Source of the DNA: Pomphorhynchus laevis
Lineage: Eukaryota > Acanthocephala > Palaeacanthocephala > Echinorhynchida > Pomphorhynchidae
NCBI GenBank assembly: GCA_012934845.2
Contig: WNNJ02001496.1
Location: forward strand, 25,716 to 89,715
Reading direction: 5' to 3'
Length of the DNA stretch: 64,000 nt
Shown here piece after piece: positions 1 to 10,520 of the stretch; positions within the stretch are counted from its first letter, which is position 1, and every line of letters starts with the position of its first letter. A model generated the notes under the pieces. It was not told the DNA's origin. It saw only the letters and a program-made list of their open reading frames with translations, and made no database searches. Position numbers and translations under genes: made by a program.

Positions 1-59
1 GCAAGGTGACTCACTCAGTCCGTTTCTTTTATCACATTCTGTTGCGGATTAACCAAATA

Positions 60-620
60 ACTTCAAAGACGAAACCACACCACTCCAAAATCATTCTTTT
101 CGCAATGACTTGATGATACTTTCCGACAATATTCAAATTGCACAAACCATACTTGACCGACTCAAATTATACTCTATCAAAAACGGCTTTACTGTCAATA
201 TTATAAACCCAATGTTATTAAATTTCGCCGTGGAGAACGCCTTGCTAATTCCGATAAACTTTCGCTAGACTGTCGACACAATCGAATACTTCAAATCTTA
301 AATATATCTAGGCACACATCTAACTCCACATTGCAATTTTGTATCCACTTTTAATAAAAATCATTAAGGTATTATCTGCCACATACAATTATCGAAAACT
401 TCCAAGTATATCTTTACACATTATCTTTCGATTCTATAATGTTATGCAAGAGCCCGTGATAAGTTACGCCATACCTGTAATATGGTTAGACCTTTCATGT
501 AACAACTTTAAGCAATTTGATGCATGTAAGTGCGATTCATCAAAAAGAATCTTGGCCTACAATCCAAAATCAATTCTACGCATATTTCATCAATCAAATC
601 GATTAAACCAGTAGACTATC
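60..620 (+). pseudogene. LINE reverse transcriptase fragment (C-terminal part)
   Basis: Translation in shifting frames gives fragments typical of the end of a non-LTR retrotransposon RT: LDDTLSDNIQ-like residues after a degraded YADD site (about 105-140), then KFRRGERLANSD (about 210-250), then LGTHLTP-like residues, and an open stretch (339-614) with the 'YRKLPS...EPVISYA' pattern of the RT thumb. Several frame changes and stops show it is dead. The 5' part lies outside the window. The clade is not certain; a Jockey/CR1-type LINE is most likely. It lies upstream of the first microexon and is probably an intronic or intergenic insertion. Confidence 0.5.
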
Positions 621-1109
621 GACAGTATGTCAGTAGATTATCGACAACACTTTAATCTTCCTAGAACATACACAATAGCCTGATTACATTAAACATGATT
701 AAAATTTCTGATCATAAGAATTCTGAATTACACAATTTAAATTTAGATGTTTACATTTTTAAAACTGAAGTATTAGATAATATATAATATTATTTAATAT
801 TATAATATTAAAATATTAATATTATATTATTTAATATTATAATATTGAAAAATATTAATATTATATTATTTAATATTATATTAAATAATATTATAATTAT
901 TAAATCGTTTAACACGCTCTTATAACGACCGAAATTTTTCCTTATAGCAGTTTTATTTAAAACACTCGTTCTATAAAATTAAATACATTTAATGTGATGA
1001 AATATTTTACTTTTAAAATATTAATAATTACATTAATTTTAATAATCAAAACGCTATTGATAGTGTGTTTATTGATAAATCAAGTTACTTTATTATTTGA
1101 GTGAAAAGT
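621..1109. other. AT-rich spacer, no gene seen
   Basis: Very AT-rich, with a self-complementary run of TAATATTATA-type words at about 780-900. No exon, RNA gene or transposon end could be recognised. Confidence 0.5.
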
Positions 1110-1500
1110 AATTTTTCCAGATATTCTCAATTTAGAAATTCTCATTTATGGGTTGATGATTTGAATTCACAAATTCTCTTATAATAATACAAAAATGGAA
1201 ATTTAAATTTTAAAATAGTCTAATTAAAGTCAAGCTTTTTAAATTATTTTTGTAAATTATTGAAGGCAAATTTCCAGATATTATCAATTTAGAAACTTTC
1301 ACACTTGAAAATTATATTACGATTGATAATCAATCTACATAAGGGAAAATTTAATATTTGCATGTAAATGAGCACGTTTCCATCGACCAACGCGTGGTGA
1401 AACTTAACGAAATATGTACTTGAGACGATATTACTTGAAAATTGTAAAGGAAAATATAATATATGTACGTAAATGAACACTTTTAGGTATTAAATCTGGA
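1110..1500 (+). repeat. Conserved block upstream of exon A, copy 1
   Basis: This block (TTTCCAGATATT..., GATTGATAATCA, GGAAAATTTAATATTTGCATG, ending near AATAGC/TCTGAC) recurs before exon A in most units: about 14935-15245, 16470-16660, 19560-20000, 24300-24740, 29380-29660, 30550-31370 and 40430-40500. In copy 1 the TTTCCAG core is itself present twice (about 1115 and 1270). It has stops in every frame, so it is probably intron or promoter rather than coding. Its recurrence shows that the microexons were duplicated together with large flanks. Confidence 0.6.
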
Positions 1501-1758
1501 AATATCTACAGAATTCTGACGTTTCTTCTGAAGAGCATTTTTCATAAAATAAAATGGATTAATAATCTATCGATTAATTTATAAAATAATATTATTTGAA
1601 TTTTATTATATAATGACAGTTTATTTTCAGTGTTTTGAAATTGTAATTTTATAATAATAGATTCAGTCAATTATGCTAATGCGTATTTTATTTAATTCAA
1701 CGAAAATTCATTTACTTATCCTTCTTAATTTATAAACAAAATAAATTTATCTGTTTAG

Positions 1759-1824
1759 AGAATTTCAAAGAACTAAGATTAACTCAAACTCGGTATTGGA
1801 TATTTTTGCTGTTGTGGCTCGGTT
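1759..1824 (+). CDS. 66-nt repeat microexon A1
   Basis: Flanked by CTGTTTAG and GTAAGTACC. Read in phase 2 (one base completing the previous codon, 21 codons, two bases left over) it is open and begins EFQRTK, with core SVLDIFAVVA. It fits the array repeat: Phe at 2, Thr at 5, Leu at 13, Ile at 15. It departs from the family in lacking the usual G-N at 17-18 (A-V here). The phase-0 frame has an early stop, which supports the phase-2 reading. Function is unknown. It is the first recognisable exon of the array; its acceptor implies an upstream exon that was not found. Confidence 0.7.
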
Positions 1825-2281
1825 GTAAGTACCTTTGAATTTAAGATATATATCTCGTGTTTGTATAAATCGATTTTATTGAATTTTAAAAAATTTAATT
1901 TGTTATTAGTAATTGTTTGTTATCACAAAGGCACAATTCACAGATTGAATTGACACATTCTTGCTTTCACAAACACAATTTTGTTACGAAATAGTTACTA
2001 CATACAATATTATAAGTTTGCATTTAATATGATAATATTTTTGCACAATTTAATAATACTGTTTTTTATTGTTGTAAAAATGAGTTCTTCAGAAGAATAC
2101 AATTTCTTAAAATACTATTGTATTCTTTTGTTATTAAATAAAATATTTTAATGTATCTTATTATTAATTAAAATAGCTGAATGACAAATGTTGAAATAAA
2201 AAATATATAAAATTATTGTTACTTAAAATAATGGATTTTTCAAATAATGTTTTCTTGTATAAAGCTTTTAATTTTTTTTAG

Positions 2282-2347
2282 ATATTTTAAAGATACAAAA
2301 TTTGTGTCAAACTCTTCATTGTCTATCAACGGGAATGTTCCAAATAT
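2282..2347 (+). CDS. 66-nt repeat microexon B1
   Basis: Acceptor TTTTTTAG, donor GTAAGT. In phase 2 it reads YFKDTK then SNSSLSINGNVPN, an almost ideal family member (Phe 2, Thr 5, Leu 13, Ile 15, G-N at 17-18). It lies 457 bases after A1. It ends in AT, as B-type exons do, so joining to exon C1 (first base T) makes an Ile codon. Exon A1 spliced to B1 keeps the frame through a Leu codon (TT+A). Confidence 0.72.
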
Positions 2348-2426
2348 GTAAGTTGTAACACGCATAAATTATCAATTCCTGCTCCTAAAATGTTTTATTA
2401 TTTACTTCGAAAACATTTCTTTTTAG

Positions 2427-2499
2427 TAATCAGTTAGTTGTTTTAGTAAATGCGAGCAAGTTTTTTATTGAATATAATAGCATTTTTATGGTACTATAA
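2427..2499 (+). CDS. Candidate terminal exon C1
   Basis: A TTTTTAG acceptor 79 bases after exon B1 opens a conserved stretch that, in the phase set by B1, reads NQLVVLVNASKF and runs 23 codons to a TAA at 2497-2499. The same word (N-H-L-F-V-L-x-N-A) follows exon B in units 2, 4, 6 and 8 at almost the same distance. An AATAAA lies about 480 bases downstream. It is therefore read as the last coding exon plus 3' UTR. A weak GTTTTT could alternatively act as a donor after 33 nt. Confidence 0.45.
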
Positions 2500-2982
2500 T
2501 CGAAATATGTAATATATAAAAACAATTTTATTTATTAACTTTAATTATTTTACTTTAAGTTTATTTATGCATTATATATATGCATTTTAAATAATATTAA
2601 ATATTAAATTTAATATTAAATAATATTAAATTTCATATTAAAATTTTGTTGGATTTCTGCTGCTAATATTAAATTATAATTTCGCGTACACCGAGTTTTT
2701 TCATACAAAGAAAATTTAGGAATTTTATTTACTTAAGTTAAAACGTTATATTTCACTTATTTCTCAATATGTTATTATATGCCTTCGCAATTGATTAATT
2801 TCCAATCGTTTGTGATCAAAATGACAGATTTTTTTGTGATGGAACATCATCAATTTTTATATAAATGATTTTCTGAAATCATTTATAATGAAATCATTTG
2901 CATGTAATGATTGATAACATTTTCCTTTTAAAATTTGATGTTTTCTTTTCGATTAAATACTTGCATGATGTTTTCAAAGCTT

Positions 2983-2988
2983 AATAAA
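2983..2988 (+). promoter_or_regulatory. Candidate polyadenylation signal, unit 1
   Basis: AATAAA inside the conserved tail AAGCTTAATAAA, followed by ATTAAGATTATAT. The same tail recurs at 26284 and 43839 downstream of other units, always after exons B/C. Confidence 0.4.
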
Positions 2989-2991
2989 TTG

Positions 2992-3219
2992 TCATATTAC
3001 ATTAAGATTATATATATATATAATCATAAGAGTTTCGTTTGAATCGGTATTGCTCGAGATTGCGAATAGCAATTCTTTCCGTATATTTAAGTGAGTGTTC
3101 GAATCGAGCATATTCTTCAGTCTGCAAACTCTCGTCACTCCTAGACGGTCATGTGATAGCCGGCAGCCATCGTCAGTAAGATGAACTATAACACGCCGTT
3201 TCGGCTGCCTCTGTGACAT
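2992..3219 (-). CDS. Unrecognised 75-codon ORF in a foldback arm
   Basis: An ATG-initiated frame with base composition much richer in G+C than its surroundings; it begins MSQRQPKRRVIVHLTDDG. The first 20 or so residues are duplicated in mirror orientation at 3511 on the + strand because both lie in the arms of an inverted repeat. It resembles no family that I can name. It could be a piece of a transposase or of a captured exon. Coding status is doubtful. Confidence 0.2.
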   Translation of the reverse strand: MSQRQPKRRVIVHLTDDGCRLSHDRLGVTRVCRLKNMLDSNTHLNIRKELLFAISSNTDSNETLMIIYIYNLNVI

Positions 3220-3572
3220 TGTGAAAATGCATTTCCGACATCTAGCTTAAATTGTTGGTGGCGTTAGCTCTTAAGTCCAACAATTTGCAATGCAGACCAT
3301 CATAAACAACCAGAGGATCAAACTTTCGGATGCTTGACTGTAAGAAACCGAGATTGAGTGGATCAATTCTTTCTATATAATCATAAGAGTTTCGTTTGAA
3401 TCGGTATTGCAGACCATCATAGTAATATGATGGTCTGCATTGCAAATTGTTGGACTTAAGAGCTAACGCCACCAACAATTTAAGCTAGATGTCGGAAATG
3501 CATTTTCACAATGTCACAGAGGCAGCCGAAACGGCGTGTGATAGTTCATCTTACTGACGAGAGTTTGCAGAT
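3093..3572. repeat. Large inverted repeat (foldback), about 134-bp arms
   Basis: Bases 3171-3304 and 3426-3559 are near-perfect reverse complements. Complementarity continues outward to about 3093 and 3572 with a deletion of about 35 bases in the right arm. A direct repeat beginning ATAATCATAAGAGTTTCG occurs at about 3021 and 3379. It sits just after the 3' tail of unit 1 and is followed by a long AT run. It may be a foldback transposon or a template-switch product. Confidence 0.75.
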
Positions 3573-3583
3573 ATATATGCTCG

Positions 3584-3584
<1 letters not shown>

Positions 3585-3666
<82 letters not shown>
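3585..3666. repeat. (AT)n microsatellite
   Basis: About 80 bases of nearly uninterrupted AT dinucleotides directly after the right arm of the inverted repeat. Confidence 0.9.
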
Positions 3667-3671
<5 letters not shown>

Positions 3672-3824
3672 ACGGCATATTCTAATCGGTGTGACTCAGG
3701 ATTGATAAAATCAATTCTTTCCATATATAAATGTAGATATTAAATATATCTACATTACCATATAAATTATACATTTCCATATAAATTATACATTTCCATA
3801 TATAAATGTAGATTTGGCTCAGTT

Positions 3825-3825
<1 letters not shown>

Positions 3826-3894
<69 letters not shown>
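3826..3894. repeat. (AT)n microsatellite
   Basis: About 68 bases of pure AT dinucleotides. Between this and the previous run lie several short direct repeats of CATTTCCATATA type (about 3720-3815). Confidence 0.9.
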
Positions 3895-3896
<2 letters not shown>

Positions 3897-3944
3897 TGAT
3901 CGGTTTTTGCTTTACTAAATCAAATGAAATTTTTCTTAATATTA

Positions 3945-4330
3945 CTTGACAAAATTGTCGTATTTTGAAAGTGCTTTATTGATAACTGTAAGATGTAAAC
4001 CATAGAGAAGAAATATAAGTGGTATGTATAATATTCGTTCAACAAAATAATAAAATATTGTTTAATATAACGGCTAGTTGCGAATTCAAAAATGATTTTG
4101 ATCAATCTATTCTACACCTCACTTCAATTAGTTTTTTGAAACTTTGAGTAGTTCTATTATTTGACTGATGAATCAGTGTTTGAAACATTCTATAGGGTTA
4201 CCTTTGTTATATTAAAATGATGCTAGATGTTGAAATGCTGACTGAGCGCCTTCTTGCAAATACAATGTTTAGAAATCTATCCTTCGCATTGTAAATCAGA
4301 AATCCTAGAAAGTCTTGAGCATTTATATCG
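3945..4330 (+). repeat. Conserved downstream block, copy 1
   Basis: The sequence running from GTAAGATGTAAACC through ATATTCGTTCAAC, TTTGAGTAGTT and GGATGAGT-like words recurs at about 10215-10520 and 26395-26760, each time downstream of an A-B-C exon set. It marks the tail of the duplicated unit. No coding frame is conserved among the copies. Confidence 0.6.
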
Positions 4331-5024
4331 AAACGTAATGATTTTAATTATTGATTGCTTTGGTCTTTCAACTAAGTTGTAAAGACTTGGTTCTACCGTC
4401 ATACTGTTTTTCTCACATCTTTATTCCATCAAAATTTTGCTTGGACGTTGTATCGTTAAACTTAGCAAAATCAGCCACTTCTCGAAGCTTTCATTATTGC
4501 AGTTCTCAAGTGAAGCCAACCGTTTTTTGCTGTTCTTTAATGGATATTATGCTTTTTTCAAAGAATCTGATTGTTTGTAGAATACGACCATTTCCCATTG
4601 TTTTCACTGACTAAGATGGATTTTGAGACCTAAACAGTGAAATGTCTAAGCAGCACTAGGCACCTTTATTGTACCAAAATAATTTGTTGTTGAAACCAAT
4701 GTATCAGAGACATAACTAGATGCATTGCTTATGCAAGATTACTATTCGATTGCGTTTTTATACAGATCGCTTACGTACTCCCACCAGCGTACATCATTCA
4801 TCAAAAGAGAAATTTACGGCTGACAAGTCGTTTCGTCATTATTTACGTTTTATCTTAACTGTAAAATTTAGGCTAAAAACTGATCAAAGTTCAATTACGT
4901 GACTTTAAAGGTTGCTTATTAAATGGAATTTAAATCAAAAATATTGTATGGTGGCGTCTCAAATTGGATCCGTTAAGCTATTTAAACTTGAGAATATAAA
5001 TAAATTTCAGAAAGCTTAGTTTGT
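4331..5024. other. Continuation of the unit tail, no gene assigned
   Basis: Part of this stretch (around 4520-4560) matches about 10620-10660, so it belongs to the duplicated unit. An 87-codon open frame (4351-4614, starting TTG) has no ATG near its start, no recognisable motif, and its homologous copy near 10.6 kb is not open. It is not called a gene. Confidence 0.45.
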
Positions 5025-6854
5025 GCTCTAGGAATGCGTTCTCTGTATAAAAAGTCTAATCCCGAGATTACCCAGCTGTACAAAGGCGCACCTGTACACT
5101 CCCTTTTAATGACATACGCTGAGCTCGTTTCATTACCCATCTAGCTCTCTTTAGGACACTCTTGAATCTATTCGAGTCTGATCCGAACAAACATTTAACC
5201 ATAGTGGTAAACCCCAGGTATCTTACTTGATGTGTAAAGATTGAGAGTGTAATTTGATTGAATGTGTAAAGATTCGAATGTGTAAAGATTGAATGTGTAA
5301 AGATTCGATTATAATTGGGAGATTGTGTGAGAATGATTTGGGAGATTGTTCAAAATGAAGAAGAGAAAAGATATCGCTAGTACTTTTAGTTTTTTCTTGG
5401 TTACACGGTTCCATGAAAAAGAACACCAACGATTTTGATGAATTGTGAATAAGATTGGAAGAGATTAACTGGTCTTTTAATCTTAAAAGCGGATGATGTA
5501 TGAGACTACATCTTTGCATCTGCGTCAGAAAATAGGTCTGTGGTATCATAAGCGTATACTACTAGATATTGATCACGAATAAAAGGTTTCAATAGAACAA
5601 TGGAGGCAGCAAGAAATAAAATAGGAGAAAGTAGGGATCTTTTGGGGCACATCTGTAATATGGTAGAACTGACGTTTATCAGGGTCATATTTGTAAAAGA
5701 TTAGCTTCGTGTACAGCAATATATCCACCCAGTTAACAATTGTCGCAGGAACCCGAGAAACCTCAGAGAAGAGATAACAAATGGAATAAAGATGCGATTG
5801 AATGCAGCAGAAATATATGGAAAGACAGCAACATCAAGCTGATTACTATTTTCCTGACAAAATTGATGTACTGCACCGATCTCTTAATGGACTAGGCGAC
5901 ATTTATCAAATTTATAAAAATCTGACGGGATTAACTTTCGCTTACTTTGATAGTCGCGGATTCTACACATCAGCACTTTCTTGTAGATGAAGATGAGGGA
6001 GTTTTGAGTTGAAATGGTCCGCAGATCTCTAGGACAAGAGACACATTTTCTTTATTAAAAAATTCTACGGCTAAAATTAATGCCTGCCACATCGGATGAA
6101 GAGAGAAGATATCGCTAGTACTTTTGGCTTTTGCTTGGTTATACGGTTCCATGAAAAAAGGACAAGGAATTAAGGATATATGTAACAGCCAAGTCCCTAC
6201 TCCTGAAGTCCTCCAATGTGAGAATGATTTGGGAGATTGTGTGGCTTCATAATTATGATGAAATAGTGACTTTTCAAAACTATATCAAGACCTATGCTAC
6301 AATCCAACCCGATGCTCTCTTATTCCTGCAGACAAACGTCTTGAATATCTTCCAAAAAGTAGACTGGGAAGAATTAAAGCGAGCAATGCTTGTCCTATCC
6401 CTACTCAGCTGGTGTCTATACCTAGAACTCCTGTATTCTTTTGAAATTGGCTGTCTGAGGGAAACAGAGATTGAACAGATGTATCTTTATAGCTTTTGAC
6501 GGAGTGTGATTGAATATATGACATTTTCTATGTAGTCGAAAGAATCGCCGTAGCTTGCGAAGAGGGGTAGGAATTAAATTGAGTCAGACTCGCATTTCCT
6601 ACAACAGGGAAAAATTGAGCGCAACCGCTCAATACAGATGGGTCTTAACAACCAATTCTTCTGTAGCAGTTTTAAGTCAAGGGGAGAATTTGTTGTGCCA
6701 TATAAGGAGGGACGATGGTTTGTGAACATGATATATGGTCCAGGCTCTGTGGAGTTCTTCACTTATCGAAATACCAGTTCCACCGTTGAAGTCACCAAGT
6801 ACCATGTCTTCGTTAGCGATAACATTCAGGAAGAACGATAAATGGATCAGCACA

Positions 6855-6892
<38 letters not shown>

Positions 6893-7240
6893 CTATGCTG
6901 ATCCATTTATCGTTCTTCCTGAATGTTATCGCTAAAGAAGACATGGCTGGATAAGAATAGTTCAGTAAGAGGGATGATCTTAAGTGGCTCTTAACCAAAG
7001 TTTGTAGACCTTGAATTGAAGAGGAGTGAGGTTAGGTTATTTACGGAGTAAAGTAGGTGGTTATGTTCTTAGATATAAATCGAGTTATGTCCTGGGGTGA
7101 CCGGATAGATCTAGTTTTCTAGAAGACTATGACTTCTGCATCGCGACCAGTTAAGATACTAAGGACAAAAGCACATCACGAATTTCACTTAACATTTTTC
7201 TGTTCAGAGAAAAATGCTCAAGCCTACTTACCATTGCATT
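5025..7240 (-). pseudogene. Old LINE copy (RT and endonuclease), same family as 32241-35765
   Basis: A decayed copy of the younger LINE at 32.2-35.8 kb. From the 3' end: the 3' region (5040-5180 matches 32560-32680), RT with LVVYAYDTTDLFSDADAKM (5506-5580 region, a degraded Y-A-D-D box), the RT N-terminal part and linker (6000-6640), and endonuclease with DMVLGDFNGGTG (about 6770-6830). Many frameshifts and stops. It keeps the residues just after the YADD box that the younger copy has lost. A 16-18 bp degenerate tandem repeat (GAATGTGTAAAGATT) has grown at 5229-5310, and a palindrome interrupts the endonuclease. It lies in the spacer between units 1 and 2. Confidence 0.75.
6803..6945. repeat. 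Palindrome with AT-repeat loop
   Basis: Arms 6803-6858 and 6890-6945 are 56-base reverse complements with two mismatches, separated by about 31 bases of AT repeat. The arms are endonuclease sequence of the old LINE, so the inversion arose after the insertion. Confidence 0.85.
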
Positions 7241-8480
7241 AGTGTTACCTGGTTGAGCAAGCAGCTTCCTAGCTGGGACCAGAGATAAGAATCGTATCTT
7301 TTTCATATCCAGTCCTCACAGAGAGACCACTTTCCTCACCCTTGCTGGTAGGTGAGTTACAATCACTTCCAATGTCTTCGGCCTCGTTATTAATTTTTCA
7401 TTTATTTCCTTTTTAACTGATACAGGGATGACCCGAAGCCGTCTCTTTGTTGGAGATGGGTCCTGAGATTACAGGATATGGAGGAGGCGAGACTATGACC
7501 ACTACAAAACTCTTAATCATTACCTCCAACTGCATCAAATTTTCTTTATTTCATGTTTATTATTATCAAAATTTTACCTCCGAGAGATAGGAATTCTTCA
7601 CGGCGTCACATGATCTGATCTAACAGCGTGTCTGATCTAATATTCCTTAAATATTGAGAACTTGCTGGATTACGGGGGATTGTCCCTCCCGCAATTGCAT
7701 CATGAAGCAGTACTAATGAATTTTTCTAAATCATGGTCATTGATCCCACAAACCCCGAATATGTGGGGATGCTTGCAATTCAAATCCCCTGCCTCCATCT
7801 GCGGCAGTTGTTGCAGTGGGGATATGTCAAATCGTCCGTTGATAAGTGTTTGAAAATCAAACTGCAACCCATAAATGAGTTGTAGGTCAACAAGGTGAGG
7901 CGTTTTGCGTTGTGTGCTGATGTAGTGGCAAATTATCACGGGAGAGGAAGTATCCTCCTCTCCCCGTGATAAATTCTAATGTTTGAAAAATCGAAAGTCT
8001 AATCTAGTAGAGTTATTTCATCTGCACGCAGATTGAGAAGATGTTATTATTTGGATTGTCACCCCGATAGACTTTTAATTCGCTGTACCGTAGTTCGATA
8101 AGTTAATTGAAAAATATTTAATATATCTGCAATATCTGGATAGACAAAGGTAATCGGTATGAACCTGTGTAACAATATTTAATCTTAAATTTGAGAAAAG
8201 ATTAAAATATAATAAAAAATAGTTATACGAGTATTACATTAAGTTTTAACTTTAAAATGGTATTAGTTATTACCCTACATCTTTGTTTAGTATGGGGCAC
8301 GAAGTTTTTATGTACATTAAGCAATTTACATAACTATGATATCACTTTAGTTAAGAGCCGCTTAAAATCATCCCTCTTACTGAACAATTCATATAAATTG
8401 TTCAATTCATTGAACAATGCATGTGAACAATTCATATGACCAGGATGGCCAGAGAGCTTTTAAATTCAGTAATTATAACA
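7241..8480. other. Mixed spacer with a possible LINE C-terminal scrap
   Basis: At 7662-7853 on the + strand a 63-codon frame begins LDYGGLSLPQLHHEAVLMNF, which resembles the GGL.LP segment near the C-terminus of some LINE RT proteins (weak call). A hairpin lies at 7931-7975 with arms containing TATCACGGG and CCCGTGATA. A piece of the LINE family (CTTAAAATCATCCCTCTTAC, 8363-8382) recurs near 6965 in inverted form. The rest is unclassified AT-rich sequence. Confidence 0.35.
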
Positions 8481-8695
8481 TTTGAGGTTAAATCATGAAT
8501 TACACTTAGTCTAACCTGTATGTCAAATCTGCATTCAATCGGGCCGAATGTGCTTTCGTGCTTGCTTTAATTCTTAGTATATAAACAGTTTAATTTAGTT
8601 TTACAAAATTATAATTTTATAATAATATCAATGTTTTCTGCTTATGAAAATTGTAATTGTTTAATTTATAAACGAATGCTAATTTATCTGTTTAG

Positions 8696-8761
8696 AGAAT
8701 TTTACAATACTGGCATATTGCATAAGTCTTTATTGAACATTTATGGTACTGTTTCTAATTT
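8696..8761 (+). CDS. 66-nt repeat microexon A2
   Basis: Acceptor CTGTTTAG, donor GTAAGTATC. Phase-2 translation begins EFYNTGIL and continues SLLNIYGTVSN. It fits the repeat well, with Thr instead of Asn at position 18. Closest in pattern to A6, which also starts EFYNT. Downstream intron words (GTTAATTTAAGATATTTAT) are shared with the introns after A3 and A5. Confidence 0.72.
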
Positions 8762-9046
8762 GTAAGTATCCGTTAATTTAAGATATTTATCGTATTTATC
8801 TGTTTTATTCGATTTTAGAGAATTATAATGTTATAGAACATAAATTTAATAGTTTTTATTTTATATAAACATATTTTTATACAGTTTTATAAAATATTTT
8901 ATTATGTTGAATTGACCACATCCGAATAAGAATAAAGCTTCTTAAAAATTTCGTATTCTTTCGTTTATGCGAATGTCTATTGACAAATCATCAAATATCT
9001 TGTCTTTCAATAATATTTTTATAACGATGGTAATTGTTGTGTTTAG

Positions 9047-9112
9047 AAAATTCTCTTCGACATCATTTAAATCAAACTTATCATTAAACATTTGTGATAA
9101 CGTCCAAAATAT
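9047..9112 (+). CDS. 66-nt repeat microexon B2
   Basis: Acceptor GTGTTTAG, donor GTAAGTCC. Phase-2 reading begins KFSSTSFKSN and continues LSLNICDNVQN. B-type features: Lys at 1, AT at the end, D-N rather than G-N at 17-18. It contains the only Cys among the 17 exons. It lies 285 bases after A2. A 68-codon antisense frame overlapping it (8942-9148) is a shadow. Confidence 0.72.
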
Positions 9113-9206
9113 GTAAGTCCAACACATTTGAATTATAAATTTTGCCATATAAATCTTTGTTTATAAAATATTTAATTTGTATGCTGTGAAAACTTTTTTA
9201 TTTCAG

Positions 9207-9270
9207 TAATCATTTGTTTGTTTTATTAAACGCGAACAAGTTTATTTTGAATTTAAAAGTATATTTTTGA
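9207..9270 (+). CDS. Candidate terminal exon C2
   Basis: TTTTATTTCAG acceptor 94 bases after B2, then in phase NHLFVLLNANKF and 20 codons to TGA at 9268-9270. It matches C1 in the first eleven codons. Confidence 0.45.
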
Positions 9271-9506
9271 TTTTAAATTAAATTTACGTTAGACAAAAAT
9301 ATAATTTGGTTTGCTAACTTTAAGTTTATTTTAAAATTATTTACATGCATAAAGCAATTTTATAAATTTTAATTTCATTCGATTTCTATTTCCAATATCC
9401 GTAGCGGATTTAGTGTATATCGCGTTTGTTTTATACACACAGTAAATGTATAAATTATGTTACTGTAAGATATATAATTATTACTGTAAGATGTAAACAA
9501 TATCAA

Positions 9507-9509
<3 letters not shown>

Positions 9510-9556
<47 letters not shown>
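9510..9556. repeat. (AT)n microsatellite
   Basis: About 47 bases of AT dinucleotides directly before the first of two long direct repeats. Confidence 0.85.
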
Positions 9557-9558
<2 letters not shown>

Positions 9559-9713
9559 TATGAGATCATGAAGATCGATTGAAATCGGGACTGGTGATCC
9601 TTTGATGGATGCTTTTTTAATGTATTGAATACTTGCTAGATCACACGAGGTGACTTTCGCATTTAAACCAGCTACAGAATCCTTCCTTCATGATATCCAA
9701 TTCCATACACCCT
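9557..9713. repeat. 157-bp direct repeat, left copy
   Basis: Near-identical (four or five differences by eye) to 9998-10154. Starts CGTATGAGATCATG and ends CCATACACCCT. The two copies bracket a G+C-richer segment (9714-9997). The layout could be a small direct-repeat-bounded element or 1.4 copies of a 441-bp tandem repeat. Confidence 0.85.
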
Positions 9714-9997
9714 GACTACTAGCGGCCACATTGCCACAACCGTTTTCGTTTCGCCCGCTCTTTGCCACATGTTGGTAGCCCCGGGCTCATCAGAAGGCTG
9801 ACTACCAACTCTTCGTCTTTTGAAACTTGACTTATCCGAGATTCGAGCTGTCGCTCTCCGTACTTGGCTTGAGCTCTTGACTGCTAGGCTACGAATCCAG
9901 GATAGCCAGATTTCACACAGTATATGAAACCTTCCATCATGATCTCCAGAAACTGCATTGTCCGAGATGCTCTCTGGCATGCTTGTTATATATGTAT
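9714..9997 (-). other. G+C-richer insert between direct repeats
   Basis: About 284 bases with near-balanced composition, open on the minus strand with the flanks (9672-10010, 112 codons, residues such as SSQVRRATARISDKSS and RRRVGSQPSDEPGATNMW). No family recognised. The frame might be a fortuitous opening in G+C-rich DNA. Confidence 0.35.
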
Positions 9998-10154
9998 CGT
10001 ATGAGATCATGAAGATCGATTGAAATCGGGACTGGTGATCTTTTGATGGATGCTTTTTTTATGTATTGAATACTTGCTAGGTCACACGAGGTGACTTTGG
10101 CATTTAAACCAGCTACAGAATCCTTCCTTCATGATATCCAATTCCATACACCCT
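9998..10154. repeat. 157-bp direct repeat, right copy
   Basis: Partner of 9557-9713, offset 441 bases. The high similarity of the pair implies a recent origin compared with surrounding fossils. Confidence 0.85.
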
Positions 10155-10214
10155 ATATATTCATTAATGAAAATCACCAGCTGGTTTTTCTAACACAAAA
10201 CTTATATATATATA

Positions 10215-10520
10215 TATATCAACAAAATATAAAATATTGTTTTATACATCGGCCATGAAGCCAAAACGATTTGGATCCATTTCAGAATTGTTTATTTTGC
10301 TCATTTCGATTAGGTTGTTGTAAACTTTATGTTATTATATTATTTGACTAATGGATCAGATTTTGCAACATTCTATTGAGCCGCCTTTTTGTATATTAAC
10401 ATGACGATTGAAGTTGACATACATGTGAAAGTTCAATTACATTTATAAAATTTTGTAGTTAACCCTTAGCATTCAAAACCTAAAATCCTCGAAAGACTTG
10501 ACAATTTATATGGACATTTA
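10215..10520 (+). repeat. Conserved downstream block, copy 2
   Basis: Matches 3945-4330 and 26395-26760. A short hairpin, GATACGACAC...GTGTCGTATC, lies just beyond at 10649-10679 and its right half (AATAGTGTCGTA) is repeated once more at 10687. Confidence 0.55.

Noticed and set aside
1265-1460. TTTCCAG or TTTAG followed by AAACTTTCATACTTG as an extra repeat exon upstream of A
   Set aside because: Conserved in several units but with stops in all frames and a length other than 66; kept only as a conserved block.
3585-3666. Translated YIYIYI runs around AT microsatellites (also 6860-6890 and 9510-9556)
   Set aside because: Simple dinucleotide repeat, not a protein.
4351-4614. 87-codon frame as a host gene
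   Set aside because: No ATG start, no motif, and the homologous unit at 10.5 kb does not keep the frame open.
8942-9148. 68-codon minus-strand frame
   Set aside because: It overlaps microexon B2 in antisense; the + strand exon has splice sites and family support.
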